Source: Bacteroidales bacterium UBA5515 (GTDB lineage: Bacteria > Bacteroidota > Bacteroidia > Bacteroidales > P3). Taken from it: a DNA stretch of 23,560 bases. Under the pieces are notes generated by a model. The model did no database searches. It saw only the letters and a list, made by a program, of their open reading frames with translations, and was not told the DNA's origin. This document shows, piece after piece, positions 7,501 through 14,861 of the stretch (position 1 is the stretch's first letter; each line of letters begins with the position of its first letter). Both the position numbers and the translations under genes were made by a program. The stretch spans positions 35,467 to 59,026 of the forward strand of contig DIOL01000008.1 of the NCBI GenBank assembly GCA_002423895.1. The letters are read 5' to 3'.

Positions 7501-7845
7501 ATGAAAATTACTGATATTGTAAAGATTTTGGATGCCCAAGTTGTTGTTGGGGGAGAGGATATGAATTATAGCATTAATCATGGTTTTGCTTCCGATTTGA
7601 TGTCGGATGTTTTAACTTTGGAAGAGGAACATTTAATTCTTATAACTGGATTATGTAATAATCAAACTATTCGTACTGCAGAAATGGCTAATATTTCTGT
7701 TATTTTGTTCGTTAGAAATAAACAGGTTTCGGAAGATATGATTGAACTTGCTTTGGAAAATGACATTATAATTCTTTCTTGTAAGTATTCAATGTTTAAG
7801 ACAGTTGGATTATTATATGAAAATGGGCTTGAACCTGTTTATTAA
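7501..7845 (+). CDS. DRTGG-domain protein of a hydrogenase-linked cluster
   Basis: A 114-residue soluble protein consisting of one DRTGG domain. It matches the small proteins encoded beside [FeFe]-hydrogenase genes in Clostridia and Bacteroidetes. Visible markers are an N-terminal MKITDIVKILDAQVV helix-strand unit, HGFASDLMSDVL (about residues 27-38), a central strand ending in LITGL, and a C-terminal IIILSCKYSMFKTVGLLYE segment. The DRTGG sequence is degenerate here (the SINHG region), as is usual for this subgroup. The domain is thought to bind a ligand or regulate partners; no catalytic residue is evident. It is the first gene of a unit with the RsbW-like ATPase and the hydrogenase-like protein, which suggests a signalling role. 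Exact ligand and function are unknown. Confidence 0.8.
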   Translation: MKITDIVKILDAQVVVGGEDMNYSINHGFASDLMSDVLTLEEEHLILITGLCNNQTIRTAEMANISVILFVRNKQVSEDMIELALENDIIILSCKYSMFKTVGLLYENGLEPVY

Positions 7846-7863
7846 TTTTTGTTTGGGAGAAAT

Positions 7864-8283
7864 ATGATGCATACGGAATTTACTGTTGTTGAGGGCGATT
7901 TTGCAAATGCTGGTAAGGCCTCGAGTGAGATAAAGAAAACTCTAAAGCAACTAAACATAGATAATCAAAAAATAAAGAAAATTGTTGTTGCTGTTTACGA
8001 AGCTGAAGTTAATGCTATTGCTCATGCTTATGGAGGTACCATTTATGTTGATTTGGATGAGGAAAAGATATGTGTTTTGATTAAGGATAAAGGACCTGGC
8101 ATCCCTGATATTGCTCGAGCTATGGAAAAAGGTTTTTCTACTGCTTCAGCTAAGGTTAGGGAAATGGGTTTTGGAGCAGGAATGGGATTGCCAAATATTA
8201 AAAATAATGTTGATGAGTTAGATATTCAAACAGAGGTAGGAGTTGGAACTGAGATTAAGATGATTGTTAATTTTAACTCTTAA
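7864..8283 (+). CDS. RsbW/anti-sigma-type HATPase (GHKL fold) protein
   Basis: A small ATP-binding protein of about 139 residues with the GHKL fold of anti-sigma-factor kinases. The N box is seen in VVAVYEAEVNAIAHA, the G1 box in DKGPGIPD and the G2 box in GFGAGMGLPNI. There is no histidine-kinase dimerisation domain or sensor domain. An in-frame TTG at 7849 would add five residues, but the ATG at 7864 (or the next ATG at 7867) is preferred because GGGAG at 7855-7859 gives a plausible ribosome site. It lies between the DRTGG gene and the hydrogenase-like gene, all within about 20 bp of each other. In related clusters such an ATPase is thought to relay the redox or H2 signal. Its partner (an anti-anti-sigma or sigma factor) is not in this window. 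Confidence 0.85.
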   Translation: MMHTEFTVVEGDFANAGKASSEIKKTLKQLNIDNQKIKKIVVAVYEAEVNAIAHAYGGTIYVDLDEEKICVLIKDKGPGIPDIARAMEKGFSTASAKVREMGFGAGMGLPNIKNNVDELDIQTEVGVGTEIKMIVNFNS

Positions 8284-8303
8284 TTTTTTAAGATTATTGA
8301 ACA

Positions 8304-9677
8304 ATGAATGAAAACTATTTCTATCATGCTTTAAGGATTGACCATAAGATTTGCTTTGGTTGCACTCTTTGTATGCGTAATTGTCCAACTGAGGCAATTA
8401 GGGTTCGCAATGGTAAGGCTACAATTTATGAAAATAAATGTGTGGACTGTGGAGAATGCTACAAGGTTTGTCCTTCTGGAGCAGTTTATGTTGCAGAGGA
8501 CGATTTCCAAAGTATTTACAATTTTAAACATAGAGTTGTTTTGATGCCTTCAGTCTTTTTGGGCCAATTCCCTGAAGATATTAAAGCTTCACAAGTATAT
8601 TCTGTAATAACTGAAATTGGTTTTAATCATGTTTTTGAAGTTGAGGCTTCAGCTTTTTTGCATACTATACTTTCAAATAAGTATATTCGTGAGCATGAAA
8701 CCAAAAAACCTCTTATCTCAACCTTTTGCCCAGCCATTGTTCGTTTGATTCAAGTTAAGTTTCCTGCTTTGGTTGATAATCTTATCCCTATTAAAGCTCC
8801 CGTTGACTTCACTGCAATTTATATTAGAAAGAAACTAATTGAAGAAGGAGCTAATCCAGAAGATATAGGAATATTCTACATAACTCCATGTGCTGCAAAG
8901 ATTGCTGCAACTAAGTCTCCAGTGGGAGAGGATATTTCAACTGTTGATGGTGTTTTGAATATGGACACCATGTATAATATTGTTTTAAAAGAAATCAAAC
9001 AAAAGAAAGAGTTTAATAAAAAAATTACTGCAAATAATGATGTTACTTCCGATTGCGTTATATTTTCTTTAACCAATGGTGAAAGACGTTTGAATAATTT
9101 TAAGAAGAGCTTTGCAATTGATGAAATACATAATGTTATAGAGTTCTTAGAAAAAGTGGAGGATGATGAGATTGAAGATTTGGACTTTTTGGAACTTAGG
9201 GCTTGTGATGAGAGTTGTGCTGGAGGAATATTAACTTGTGGAAACAGGTTTCTGATTAATGATAGGATGATGCAAAGAGCTAAGAAATTGGCTGAAAGAG
9301 AGCGCAACGGAGAAACTTCAAGAAGGAAAGCTATTATGAACGAAAGGGAGTACTTAACTCAAAACTCTCATGTTGGAAAAATAAAACCAAGAAGTATGAT
9401 GGTTTTGGATGAGGATAGGAGTGTTGCTTTCCAAAAGCTTACAAGGATAAAGGAAATTGAATCAAAACTTCCTCACACCGATTGTAATGTTTGTGGAGCA
9501 CCTTCTTGTCATGCTTTGGCTGAGGATGTAGCTTTCGACAGAGCTAATATGACTGATTGCGTTTTTATGCAACGTAATCTTGAAAAAAGAGGTTCTTTAA
9601 AGGTTGAGGAAAGTGTTGAGATTATGAAGAATATTTGGGGGGAAGATAAATTAAAGGACTACATTTTAAATAAATAA
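8304..9677 (+). CDS. Sensory-type [FeFe]-hydrogenase-like iron-sulfur protein
   Basis: A 457-residue cytoplasmic iron-sulfur protein. Two 4Fe-4S ferredoxin motifs occupy residues 17-27 (CFGCTLCMRNC) and 46-56 (CVDCGECYKVC). The hydrogenase H-cluster domain keeps four cysteine ligands: C142 (STFCPAI), C196 (TPCAAK), and C301 and C305 (RACDESC). A C-terminal CX2CX4CX16C motif (C394, C397, C402, C419) should bind another cluster. In catalytic hydrogenases the first motif is TSCCP and the first Cys relays protons; here that position is Phe141. A changed relay residue plus a C-terminal CX2CX4CX16C cluster is what is described for the putative sensory groups C and D. No PAS domain is present, which favours the group D-like type. 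Linkage to the ATPase and DRTGG genes supports a sensor role. The catalytic HydABC subunits and the maturases HydEFG are not in the window. Confidence 0.87.
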   Translation: MNENYFYHALRIDHKICFGCTLCMRNCPTEAIRVRNGKATIYENKCVDCGECYKVCPSGAVYVAEDDFQSIYNFKHRVVLMPSVFLGQFPEDIKASQVYSVITEIGFNHVFEVEASAFLHTILSNKYIREHETKKPLISTFCPAIVRLIQVKFPALVDNLIPIKAPVDFTAIYIRKKLIEEGANPEDIGIFYITPCAAKIAATKSPVGEDISTVDGVLNMDTMYNIVLKEIKQKKEFNKKITANNDVTSDCVIFSLTNGERRLNNFKKSFAIDEIHNVIEFLEKVEDDEIEDLDFLELRACDESCAGGILTCGNRFLINDRMMQRAKKLAERERNGETSRRKAIMNEREYLTQNSHVGKIKPRSMMVLDEDRSVAFQKLTRIKEIESKLPHTDCNVCGAPSCHALAEDVAFDRANMTDCVFMQRNLEKRGSLKVEESVEIMKNIWGEDKLKDYILNK

Positions 9678-9708
9678 CCTTTAAGAATAATCAATAAATA
9701 ATTGTCAA

Positions 9709-11163
9709 ATGAATAATAAGGATTGGGGTTTAAAAGTTTTTTCTTTCTTGTTTTTTCTTTTTATTGCATTAGTGAGTAATGCTCAAAATTTAAGAATAGA
9801 GCTTAAGGGAGAAAATATTGGAGGGAAAACAATTCAGTTAATTTCCATAATGGATAATCTTTCCAATTTGGAAACTGAAATTGCAAGCAAGCAACTAAAT
9901 CAAACAGATACTTTGGTTAACTTTTCTGTTTTGATTGAAAACACTTCCTTTATGAAAATTAGGATTGAAACCTTCGATTATGGTTTTATTGCTCAAAAGG
10001 GAGCATCCTACAATATGAGATTATTACCTTTTGATTTCAATATTAAGGATTCAATCAATACTCTTTTCTACAAATTTGAACTGCCAATAATTATTGAAAA
10101 TACAACTGATAATAATCTTAATAGAACTATTTATTCTATTGACACAACAATTGAAAACTATTTAATTGATAATAAAAAGGAAATTCTATTTTATAGAGAT
10201 AAAAAGAAGGTTGATTCTTTAAAACTAATGGTTAATTCATTAATTGATTCTTCACAAAGCAACTATATTAAAGATTACGCAAAATATTCTCTTGGTAAAA
10301 TAGAATTTTCATCAAAAACAATAAATGACAAAAAGCTTAAGGCTCAACTTTTCTATGATAAACCTATACTTTATGATAATATAGGTTATATGGAATGTTT
10401 TGAAGTTGTTTATGGACATTATTTTACTGAAGGAAACAAGGTAATTACCAAGCAAAATCTTATTCGCTGGTTTGAAAATAATAATTACTTTTCTTTAATA
10501 GATTCTTTAGGGGTTGATACATTATTGAAGAATGAAGTTTTCAGAGAATTAGTTTTCCTTAGAGGAATGAAAGAAGCTTATTTCTCAACTCAATATAATA
10601 GTCTTAATATCGTAAGCATGCTCGAAAGCTTTATTTATCAAACCAAATTCAAGGAACATGTTAAAATTGCAAAGAATCTATTAGAGTTTTTTGCTCAAAA
10701 ATCATATTATGGATCTAATGCTAAAGAGTTTTCATTACAAGATATTCATAATAACTACATAACCTTAGATAAATTTAAGGGTAAACCTCTTATTTTGAGT
10801 TTTGTTAAGCTTCACGAGCCTTCAAACCTTAGAGAGTTAAACATGATGTATAGTTTTGTGGATACATTAAAAGATAACTTTAATTTCCTAACCATTGCTT
10901 GTGATAATAGTTTGGATGCCTTGTTTAATTTCTTGGTAAATTCTAATGTTGGAGTAAAATATAAATGGGATTTTGCTCATTTTGGAGGTAATTGGGATTT
11001 GTTGAAAGCTTATAATATTGCTGTTTTTCCAACGTTTATCTTAATTGACTCAAAGGGAACAATTATTCAAAATCCAATGCGAAAACCTTCTGAAGGAAGT
11101 TTAATGCCTTTTGTGCCAAGAAAGGAAGTTATTAAAGAGAAATTTTTCCTTGATCCAAAATAA
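9709..11163 (+). CDS. Exported thioredoxin-fold (AhpC/TSA-like) protein lacking redox cysteines
   Basis: A 484-residue protein with a signal peptide ending near SNAQ (residue 26). The N-terminal region, a beta-rich segment followed by a long helical linker, resembles the domain preceding TlpA-like modules in Bacteroidetes (DUF4369-like; weak). From about residue 340 comes a thioredoxin-like fold: FSLQDIHNNYITLDKFKGKPLILSF, then a helix, and the cis-proline motif FPTFILID with Pro441. Where TlpA proteins have WCxPC, the aligned stretch reads HEPSN, so both catalytic cysteines are absent and thiol exchange is not expected at that site. It may be a binding or structural protein of the periplasm. 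It begins 31 bp after the hydrogenase-like gene but no functional link is obvious. Confidence 0.72.
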   Translation: MNNKDWGLKVFSFLFFLFIALVSNAQNLRIELKGENIGGKTIQLISIMDNLSNLETEIASKQLNQTDTLVNFSVLIENTSFMKIRIETFDYGFIAQKGASYNMRLLPFDFNIKDSINTLFYKFELPIIIENTTDNNLNRTIYSIDTTIENYLIDNKKEILFYRDKKKVDSLKLMVNSLIDSSQSNYIKDYAKYSLGKIEFSSKTINDKKLKAQLFYDKPILYDNIGYMECFEVVYGHYFTEGNKVITKQNLIRWFENNNYFSLIDSLGVDTLLKNEVFRELVFLRGMKEAYFSTQYNSLNIVSMLESFIYQTKFKEHVKIAKNLLEFFAQKSYYGSNAKEFSLQDIHNNYITLDKFKGKPLILSFVKLHEPSNLRELNMMYSFVDTLKDNFNFLTIACDNSLDALFNFLVNSNVGVKYKWDFAHFGGNWDLLKAYNIAVFPTFILIDSKGTIIQNPMRKPSEGSLMPFVPRKEVIKEKFFLDPK

Positions 11164-11194
11164 AGCTAATTTTGGAGTTTTATAATAAAGTATG

Positions 11195-11202
11195 TAAATT
11201 TG
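11195..11202 (+). promoter_or_regulatory. Bacteroidetes-type promoter for the mannosyltransferase/DPP IV genes
   Basis: TAAATTTG (11195-11202) fits TAnnTTTG, and TTTG at 11171-11174 lies 20 bp upstream, close to the standard -33/-7 spacing. The start codon at 11231 is 28 bp downstream. Confidence 0.65.
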
Positions 11203-11230
11203 CCTTTTAAAAAAATAAAATCAAACGCAG

Positions 11231-11962
11231 ATGTCTGATAGTATAGTAATAATCCCAACTTACAACGAAAAAGAGAATATAGAAAATATTATTCGTACAG
11301 TGTTTTCGTTAGAAAAAGACTTTGATGTATTAATTATTGATGATGGTTCTCCCGACGGAACAGCTCAAATTGTCTTAGAGTTAACTAAAGAATTCCCTCA
11401 AAGACTATTTCTTGAACAAAGAAAAGGTAAATTGGGTTTAGGCACTGCTTATTTACATGGTTTTAAATGGGCATTAAATAAAGATTATAGTTTTATCTTT
11501 GAAATGGATGCAGATTTCTCACATAATCCACATGATTTAATTCGACTTCACAAAGCATGTAGTAATGGAGCAGACCTTGCAATTGGTTCACGTTATGTTG
11601 GAGGAAAAATTTCTGTTGTAAACTGGCCTATAGGTAGAGTTATAATGTCCTATTATGCTTCTTATTATGTTCGTTTTGTTTTGGGTATGCAAATTTCTGA
11701 TGCAACTGCTGGTTTTGTTTGTTACAGAAGGGAATTGCTAAGTAAGATGAATTTTAATAAAGTAAAGTTTGTTGGATATGCTTTTCAAATTGAAATGAAA
11801 TTTACTGCATATAAACTTGGATTTAAACTTGAAGAAGTTCCAATTATTTTCACAGACAGAGTTTTGGGACAATCAAAAATGAGTATGAAAATATTTAAGG
11901 AAGCATTCTTTGGTGTTTGGAATTTAAAATTTAGAAATTGGAAGAAGTACAATAAAAATTAG
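11231..11962 (+). CDS. Polyprenol-phosphate mannosyltransferase (Dpm1-like GT2)
   Basis: A 243-residue family-2 glycosyltransferase of the dolichol/polyprenol-monophosphate mannose synthase type. It would transfer a sugar, usually mannose from GDP-mannose, to a polyprenyl phosphate on the cytoplasmic face, giving a donor for periplasmic glycosylation. Motifs: IIPTYNEKENI (8-18), IDDGSPDGT (36-44), the metal-binding DAD at 93-95 within FEMDADFSHNP, IGSRYVGG (118-125), and a C-terminal RVLGQSKMS stretch. It lacks C-terminal membrane segments, as in the short single-domain forms, so it is probably peripheral. A promoter lies at 11171-11202; DPP IV follows after 29 bp and may be cotranscribed. 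Substrate is by family knowledge; another sugar donor is possible. Confidence 0.9.
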   Translation: MSDSIVIIPTYNEKENIENIIRTVFSLEKDFDVLIIDDGSPDGTAQIVLELTKEFPQRLFLEQRKGKLGLGTAYLHGFKWALNKDYSFIFEMDADFSHNPHDLIRLHKACSNGADLAIGSRYVGGKISVVNWPIGRVIMSYYASYYVRFVLGMQISDATAGFVCYRRELLSKMNFNKVKFVGYAFQIEMKFTAYKLGFKLEEVPIIFTDRVLGQSKMSMKIFKEAFFGVWNLKFRNWKKYNKN

Positions 11963-11991
11963 AATATTTTTGATAAAGAATAATTAGAAAG

Positions 11992-14124
11992 ATGAAAAGA
12001 AGATTTTGTTTATTACTACTGTTAATTTGTATCTCAGGTTTTTCTTTTGCTCAAGGCAAAATGATAAAGATTGAGGATGTTCAAAATAGAAAATACTACA
12101 TAAAAGAGATTTACGATGTTCAGTTTATGGGTAAAAGTGATTCTTATTCCTTTACAAAGGATGGAAAAACTCTTTGGATTGGAAACCTTAAACAAGAACC
12201 TAAAGAGTCATTGCGCTTGGAAGATATTAGTCCAAAACCATCAATCTTTATGGGGTTAAAATATATTTCAGACAATGAGTTTATTTATTCAACTGAGAAT
12301 AATGATAAATATATTTATAACCTTAAAACCAAATCAACTAAAAAACTATATTCAATTGAAAAGGAATGGAATTTTGTTGAAGTAAGTGAAAATAATAATA
12401 TTGCTTTTAAACGAGACGATAACCTATATGTTAATATAGATTCAAGGATAAAACAAATTACTAATGATGGCTCAAGAGATATTGTTTATGGAGAAGCTGT
12501 TCATAGAAATGAATTTGGAATTGAAAAGGGTTTGTTTTGGAGTAAGGATGGACAAAAGCTTGCATTCTACAGAATGGATCAATCAATGGTTGCAGACTAT
12601 CCTTTAGTTAATACTCAAGAAAGAATTGCAAAGCACACTCCTATTAAATATCCTATGGCTGGAGAGAAGTCACATGAAGTTTTGGTTGGAGTTTATGATG
12701 TAAATACAGAGAAAACAATTTATTTGAAAACAAGAGAAAATGAGTCAACTCCAGAAAGAGAAATGTATTTGACTAATATTTCTTTTTCTCCAGATGGAAA
12801 AATAGTTTATGTTGCTAAATTAAACCGTTTGCAAAATCATCTTTGGGTTGAAAGTTATGATGCAAACAGCGGAAATAAACTTATAACACTTTTTGAAGAA
12901 ACAGCAATAAAATATGTTGAACCAGAATCTCCAATGGTGTTTATTCCAAATTCAAATCAATTTCTTTGGTTAAGTGAAAGAGATGGCTTCAATCATATAT
13001 ATTTATATGATAATTATGGTAATCTAATTAAACAACTAACTAAAGGTGATTGGATGGTAACATCAATTGAAGGATTTAATGATAAGGCTGATGAGGTATT
13101 TTTCTATGCAACAAAAGATTCTCCAATTGAAAATAACTTCTATGGAGTAAGTCTAAAGAATGGAAAGATTACAAGATATTCTCTTGGTAGTGGTACACAT
13201 AATGTTGCTTTTAATTCAAGAGGAACTCTATTTATTGACACTTACACCAATTACAATGATACTCCATCAAAAAGTCAATTATTAGATAAAAAAGGAAAAG
13301 TAATTAGAGTTTTGAATGAGAGTGAAGATGCTTGGAAGGATTTAGATAAACCAATTATTGAAATTTCTACCCTTAAGGCTAATGATGGAACTGATTTATA
13401 TTATAGGATGATTAAACCTAAAGACTTTGATCCAAATAAAAAATATCCTGTTTTGGTTTATGTTTATGGAGGACCTCATGCACAATTAGTAACTAATTCA
13501 TGGCTTGGAGGAGCAAATAATTTCTTTATGTTCTTAGCTCAACAAGGTTTCATAGTTTGGACTTTGGACAATAGGGGTTCAGCTAATAGAGGATATGTAT
13601 TTGAAAGTGCAATTTGGCATAATTGTGGAGATATTGAAGTGAAAGATCAAATGGTAGGTGTTAATTATTTAAAGACTCTTCCTTATGTTGACAGTGAAAG
13701 AATAGGAGTTGATGGTTGGAGTTATGGAGGTTTTATGACAATTTCTCTTATGTTAAAACAACCAAATGTTTTCAAAACTGCATCAGCAGGAGGTCCAGTT
13801 ATTGATTGGAAATGGTATGAAGTAATGTATGGTGAAAGATATATGGGTACTCCACAGGACAATCCAAAAGGTTATGAAAATGCAAGCTTAATTAACCATA
13901 TTGACAGTTTAAAAGGAAAACTTCTAATTCTTCAAGGATACCAGGATAATACTGTTGTCCCTCAACATTGTATTGAGTTTTTACGAAATGCAGTTAAGAA
14001 GGATAAACAAGTTGATTTTTTCCTTTATCCTGATCACGAGCATAATGTTAGAGGAAAAGATAGAATTCATCTTTACAAAAAGATTTACCAATTCCATAAG
14101 GATAATTTGCTAATGCAAAAATAA
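11992..14124 (+). CDS. Secreted dipeptidyl peptidase IV (family S9 serine peptidase)
   Basis: A 710-residue prolyl-oligopeptidase-family enzyme that removes N-terminal dipeptides, typically X-Pro. Residues 1-20 form a signal peptide (ending FSFAQ), so it is periplasmic or surface-bound. An N-terminal beta-propeller covers about 40-450; it includes HRNEFGIEKG, the region of the glutamates that fix the substrate amino end in the DPP IV subfamily. The alpha/beta-hydrolase domain follows. The catalytic triad is readable: Ser577 in GWSYGG, Asp652 in QGYQDN, and a His in PDHEHN (682 or 684; the second fits the usual HxxxG pattern less clearly). The oxyanion-region YGGPHAQ motif is present. Length is normal. 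Together with DPP III at 4828 it suggests extensive processing of imported peptides. Confidence 0.92.
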   Translation: MKRRFCLLLLLICISGFSFAQGKMIKIEDVQNRKYYIKEIYDVQFMGKSDSYSFTKDGKTLWIGNLKQEPKESLRLEDISPKPSIFMGLKYISDNEFIYSTENNDKYIYNLKTKSTKKLYSIEKEWNFVEVSENNNIAFKRDDNLYVNIDSRIKQITNDGSRDIVYGEAVHRNEFGIEKGLFWSKDGQKLAFYRMDQSMVADYPLVNTQERIAKHTPIKYPMAGEKSHEVLVGVYDVNTEKTIYLKTRENESTPEREMYLTNISFSPDGKIVYVAKLNRLQNHLWVESYDANSGNKLITLFEETAIKYVEPESPMVFIPNSNQFLWLSERDGFNHIYLYDNYGNLIKQLTKGDWMVTSIEGFNDKADEVFFYATKDSPIENNFYGVSLKNGKITRYSLGSGTHNVAFNSRGTLFIDTYTNYNDTPSKSQLLDKKGKVIRVLNESEDAWKDLDKPIIEISTLKANDGTDLYYRMIKPKDFDPNKKYPVLVYVYGGPHAQLVTNSWLGGANNFFMFLAQQGFIVWTLDNRGSANRGYVFESAIWHNCGDIEVKDQMVGVNYLKTLPYVDSERIGVDGWSYGGFMTISLMLKQPNVFKTASAGGPVIDWKWYEVMYGERYMGTPQDNPKGYENASLINHIDSLKGKLLILQGYQDNTVVPQHCIEFLRNAVKKDKQVDFFLYPDHEHNVRGKDRIHLYKKIYQFHKDNLLMQK

Positions 14125-14157
14125 CCCTTATATAATTAAAAATAAACTAAGGATATT

Positions 14158-14203
14158 TGAAAATATACTTGACTTACGCAAAAATATATCAAGTATATTT
14201 TCA
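14158..14203. repeat. Perfect 15-bp inverted repeat between DPP IV and ribE
   Basis: TGAAAATATACTTGA (14158-14172) and TCAAGTATATTTTCA (14189-14203) are exact reverse complements separated by 16 bp. It begins 33 bp after the DPP IV stop and ends 43 bp before the riboflavin synthase start. No T-tract follows directly, so it is not a classic terminator; it could be a weak terminator, an operator or an mRNA-stability hairpin. Nothing resembling an FMN riboswitch is present in this gap. Confidence 0.8.
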
Positions 14204-14246
14204 GTTATAAGAGACAAATAAATTATAGAATAATACAGAAAAATAT

Positions 14247-14861
14247 ATGTTTACAGGGATAATAGAAAAAATGGCAAAAGTTGTTGCTATTGAACAGGAA
14301 AATACAAACTACCATTTTACTTTAGAAGTAGATTTTGCTAAAGAACTAAAAATTGACCAATCAATGGCTCATGATGGTTGTTGCTTGACTGTTGTTAAAT
14401 TGGACTATGACAAAAATCAATATGTTGTAACTGCAATGAAGGAAACTATGGATAAAACCAATCTTTCTACTTGGCAGGTTGGAACAGAAGTTAACGTTGA
14501 ACGTTCAATGAAAATGGATGGACGTTTTGACGGACATATTGTTCAAGGACATGTTGACCAAATAGCTAATTGCGTTAAAGTAATTGATGAAAATGGTTCA
14601 TGGAGATATTTCTTTGAATATGATAGTGATAAAAGTAGCTTCACTGTTCCTAAGGGTTCAATTTCAGTAAATGGAGTTAGCTTAACAGTTGTTGATTCAG
14701 AAAAGGGAATGTTTTCAGTTTCAATAATTCCATTTACTCAAAAAGTTACTAATTTTCATAATTTCAAGGTAGGAACAATTGTAAATATTGAGTTTGATGT
14801 CTTTGGTAAGTATGTTCAAAGACTATTGGAACAATATCTTGGAGAAAAGAAAAATGATTGA
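14247..14861 (+). CDS. ribE: Riboflavin synthase alpha subunit
   Basis: Catalyses the last step of riboflavin synthesis, dismutation of two 6,7-dimethyl-8-ribityllumazine molecules. The 204-residue protein has the signature start MFTGIIE and two lumazine-binding repeats. The first half includes DGCCLTV (about residues 43-49); the second starts near 98 (GHIVQGHVDQIA) and contains SISVNGVSLTV. Length is normal for the family. The gene symbol varies (ribE in the B. subtilis-type naming, ribC in E. coli). Its last 8 bases overlap the start of hflX. No other rib gene is nearby. No FMN riboswitch is evident upstream, only the 15-bp inverted repeat. Confidence 0.95.
   Translation: MFTGIIEKMAKVVAIEQENTNYHFTLEVDFAKELKIDQSMAHDGCCLTVVKLDYDKNQYVVTAMKETMDKTNLSTWQVGTEVNVERSMKMDGRFDGHIVQGHVDQIANCVKVIDENGSWRYFFEYDSDKSSFTVPKGSISVNGVSLTVVDSEKGMFSVSIIPFTQKVTNFHNFKVGTIVNIEFDVFGKYVQRLLEQYLGEKKND

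Noticed and set aside
7849..7863. TTG start for the RsbW-like ATPase
   Set aside because: An ATG five codons later, preceded by GGGAG, is a better start; the extra residues are outside the conserved domain.
8876..9307. Minus-strand 143-codon frame within the hydrogenase-like gene
   Set aside because: It is antisense to the conserved H-cluster domain; Ser/Leu-rich low-complexity translation without motifs.
14125..14246. FMN riboswitch upstream of riboflavin synthase
   Set aside because: The gap is only about 120 bp, very AT-rich, and lacks the conserved RFN-element stems (for example AGGGYGGGGY-like segments); only a simple inverted repeat is present.
14788..14853. Longer HflX start overlapping ribE by about 70 bases
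   Set aside because: The extra 22 residues do not resemble HflX; the ATG at 14854 has a GGAG ribosome site and gives the normal family N-terminus.
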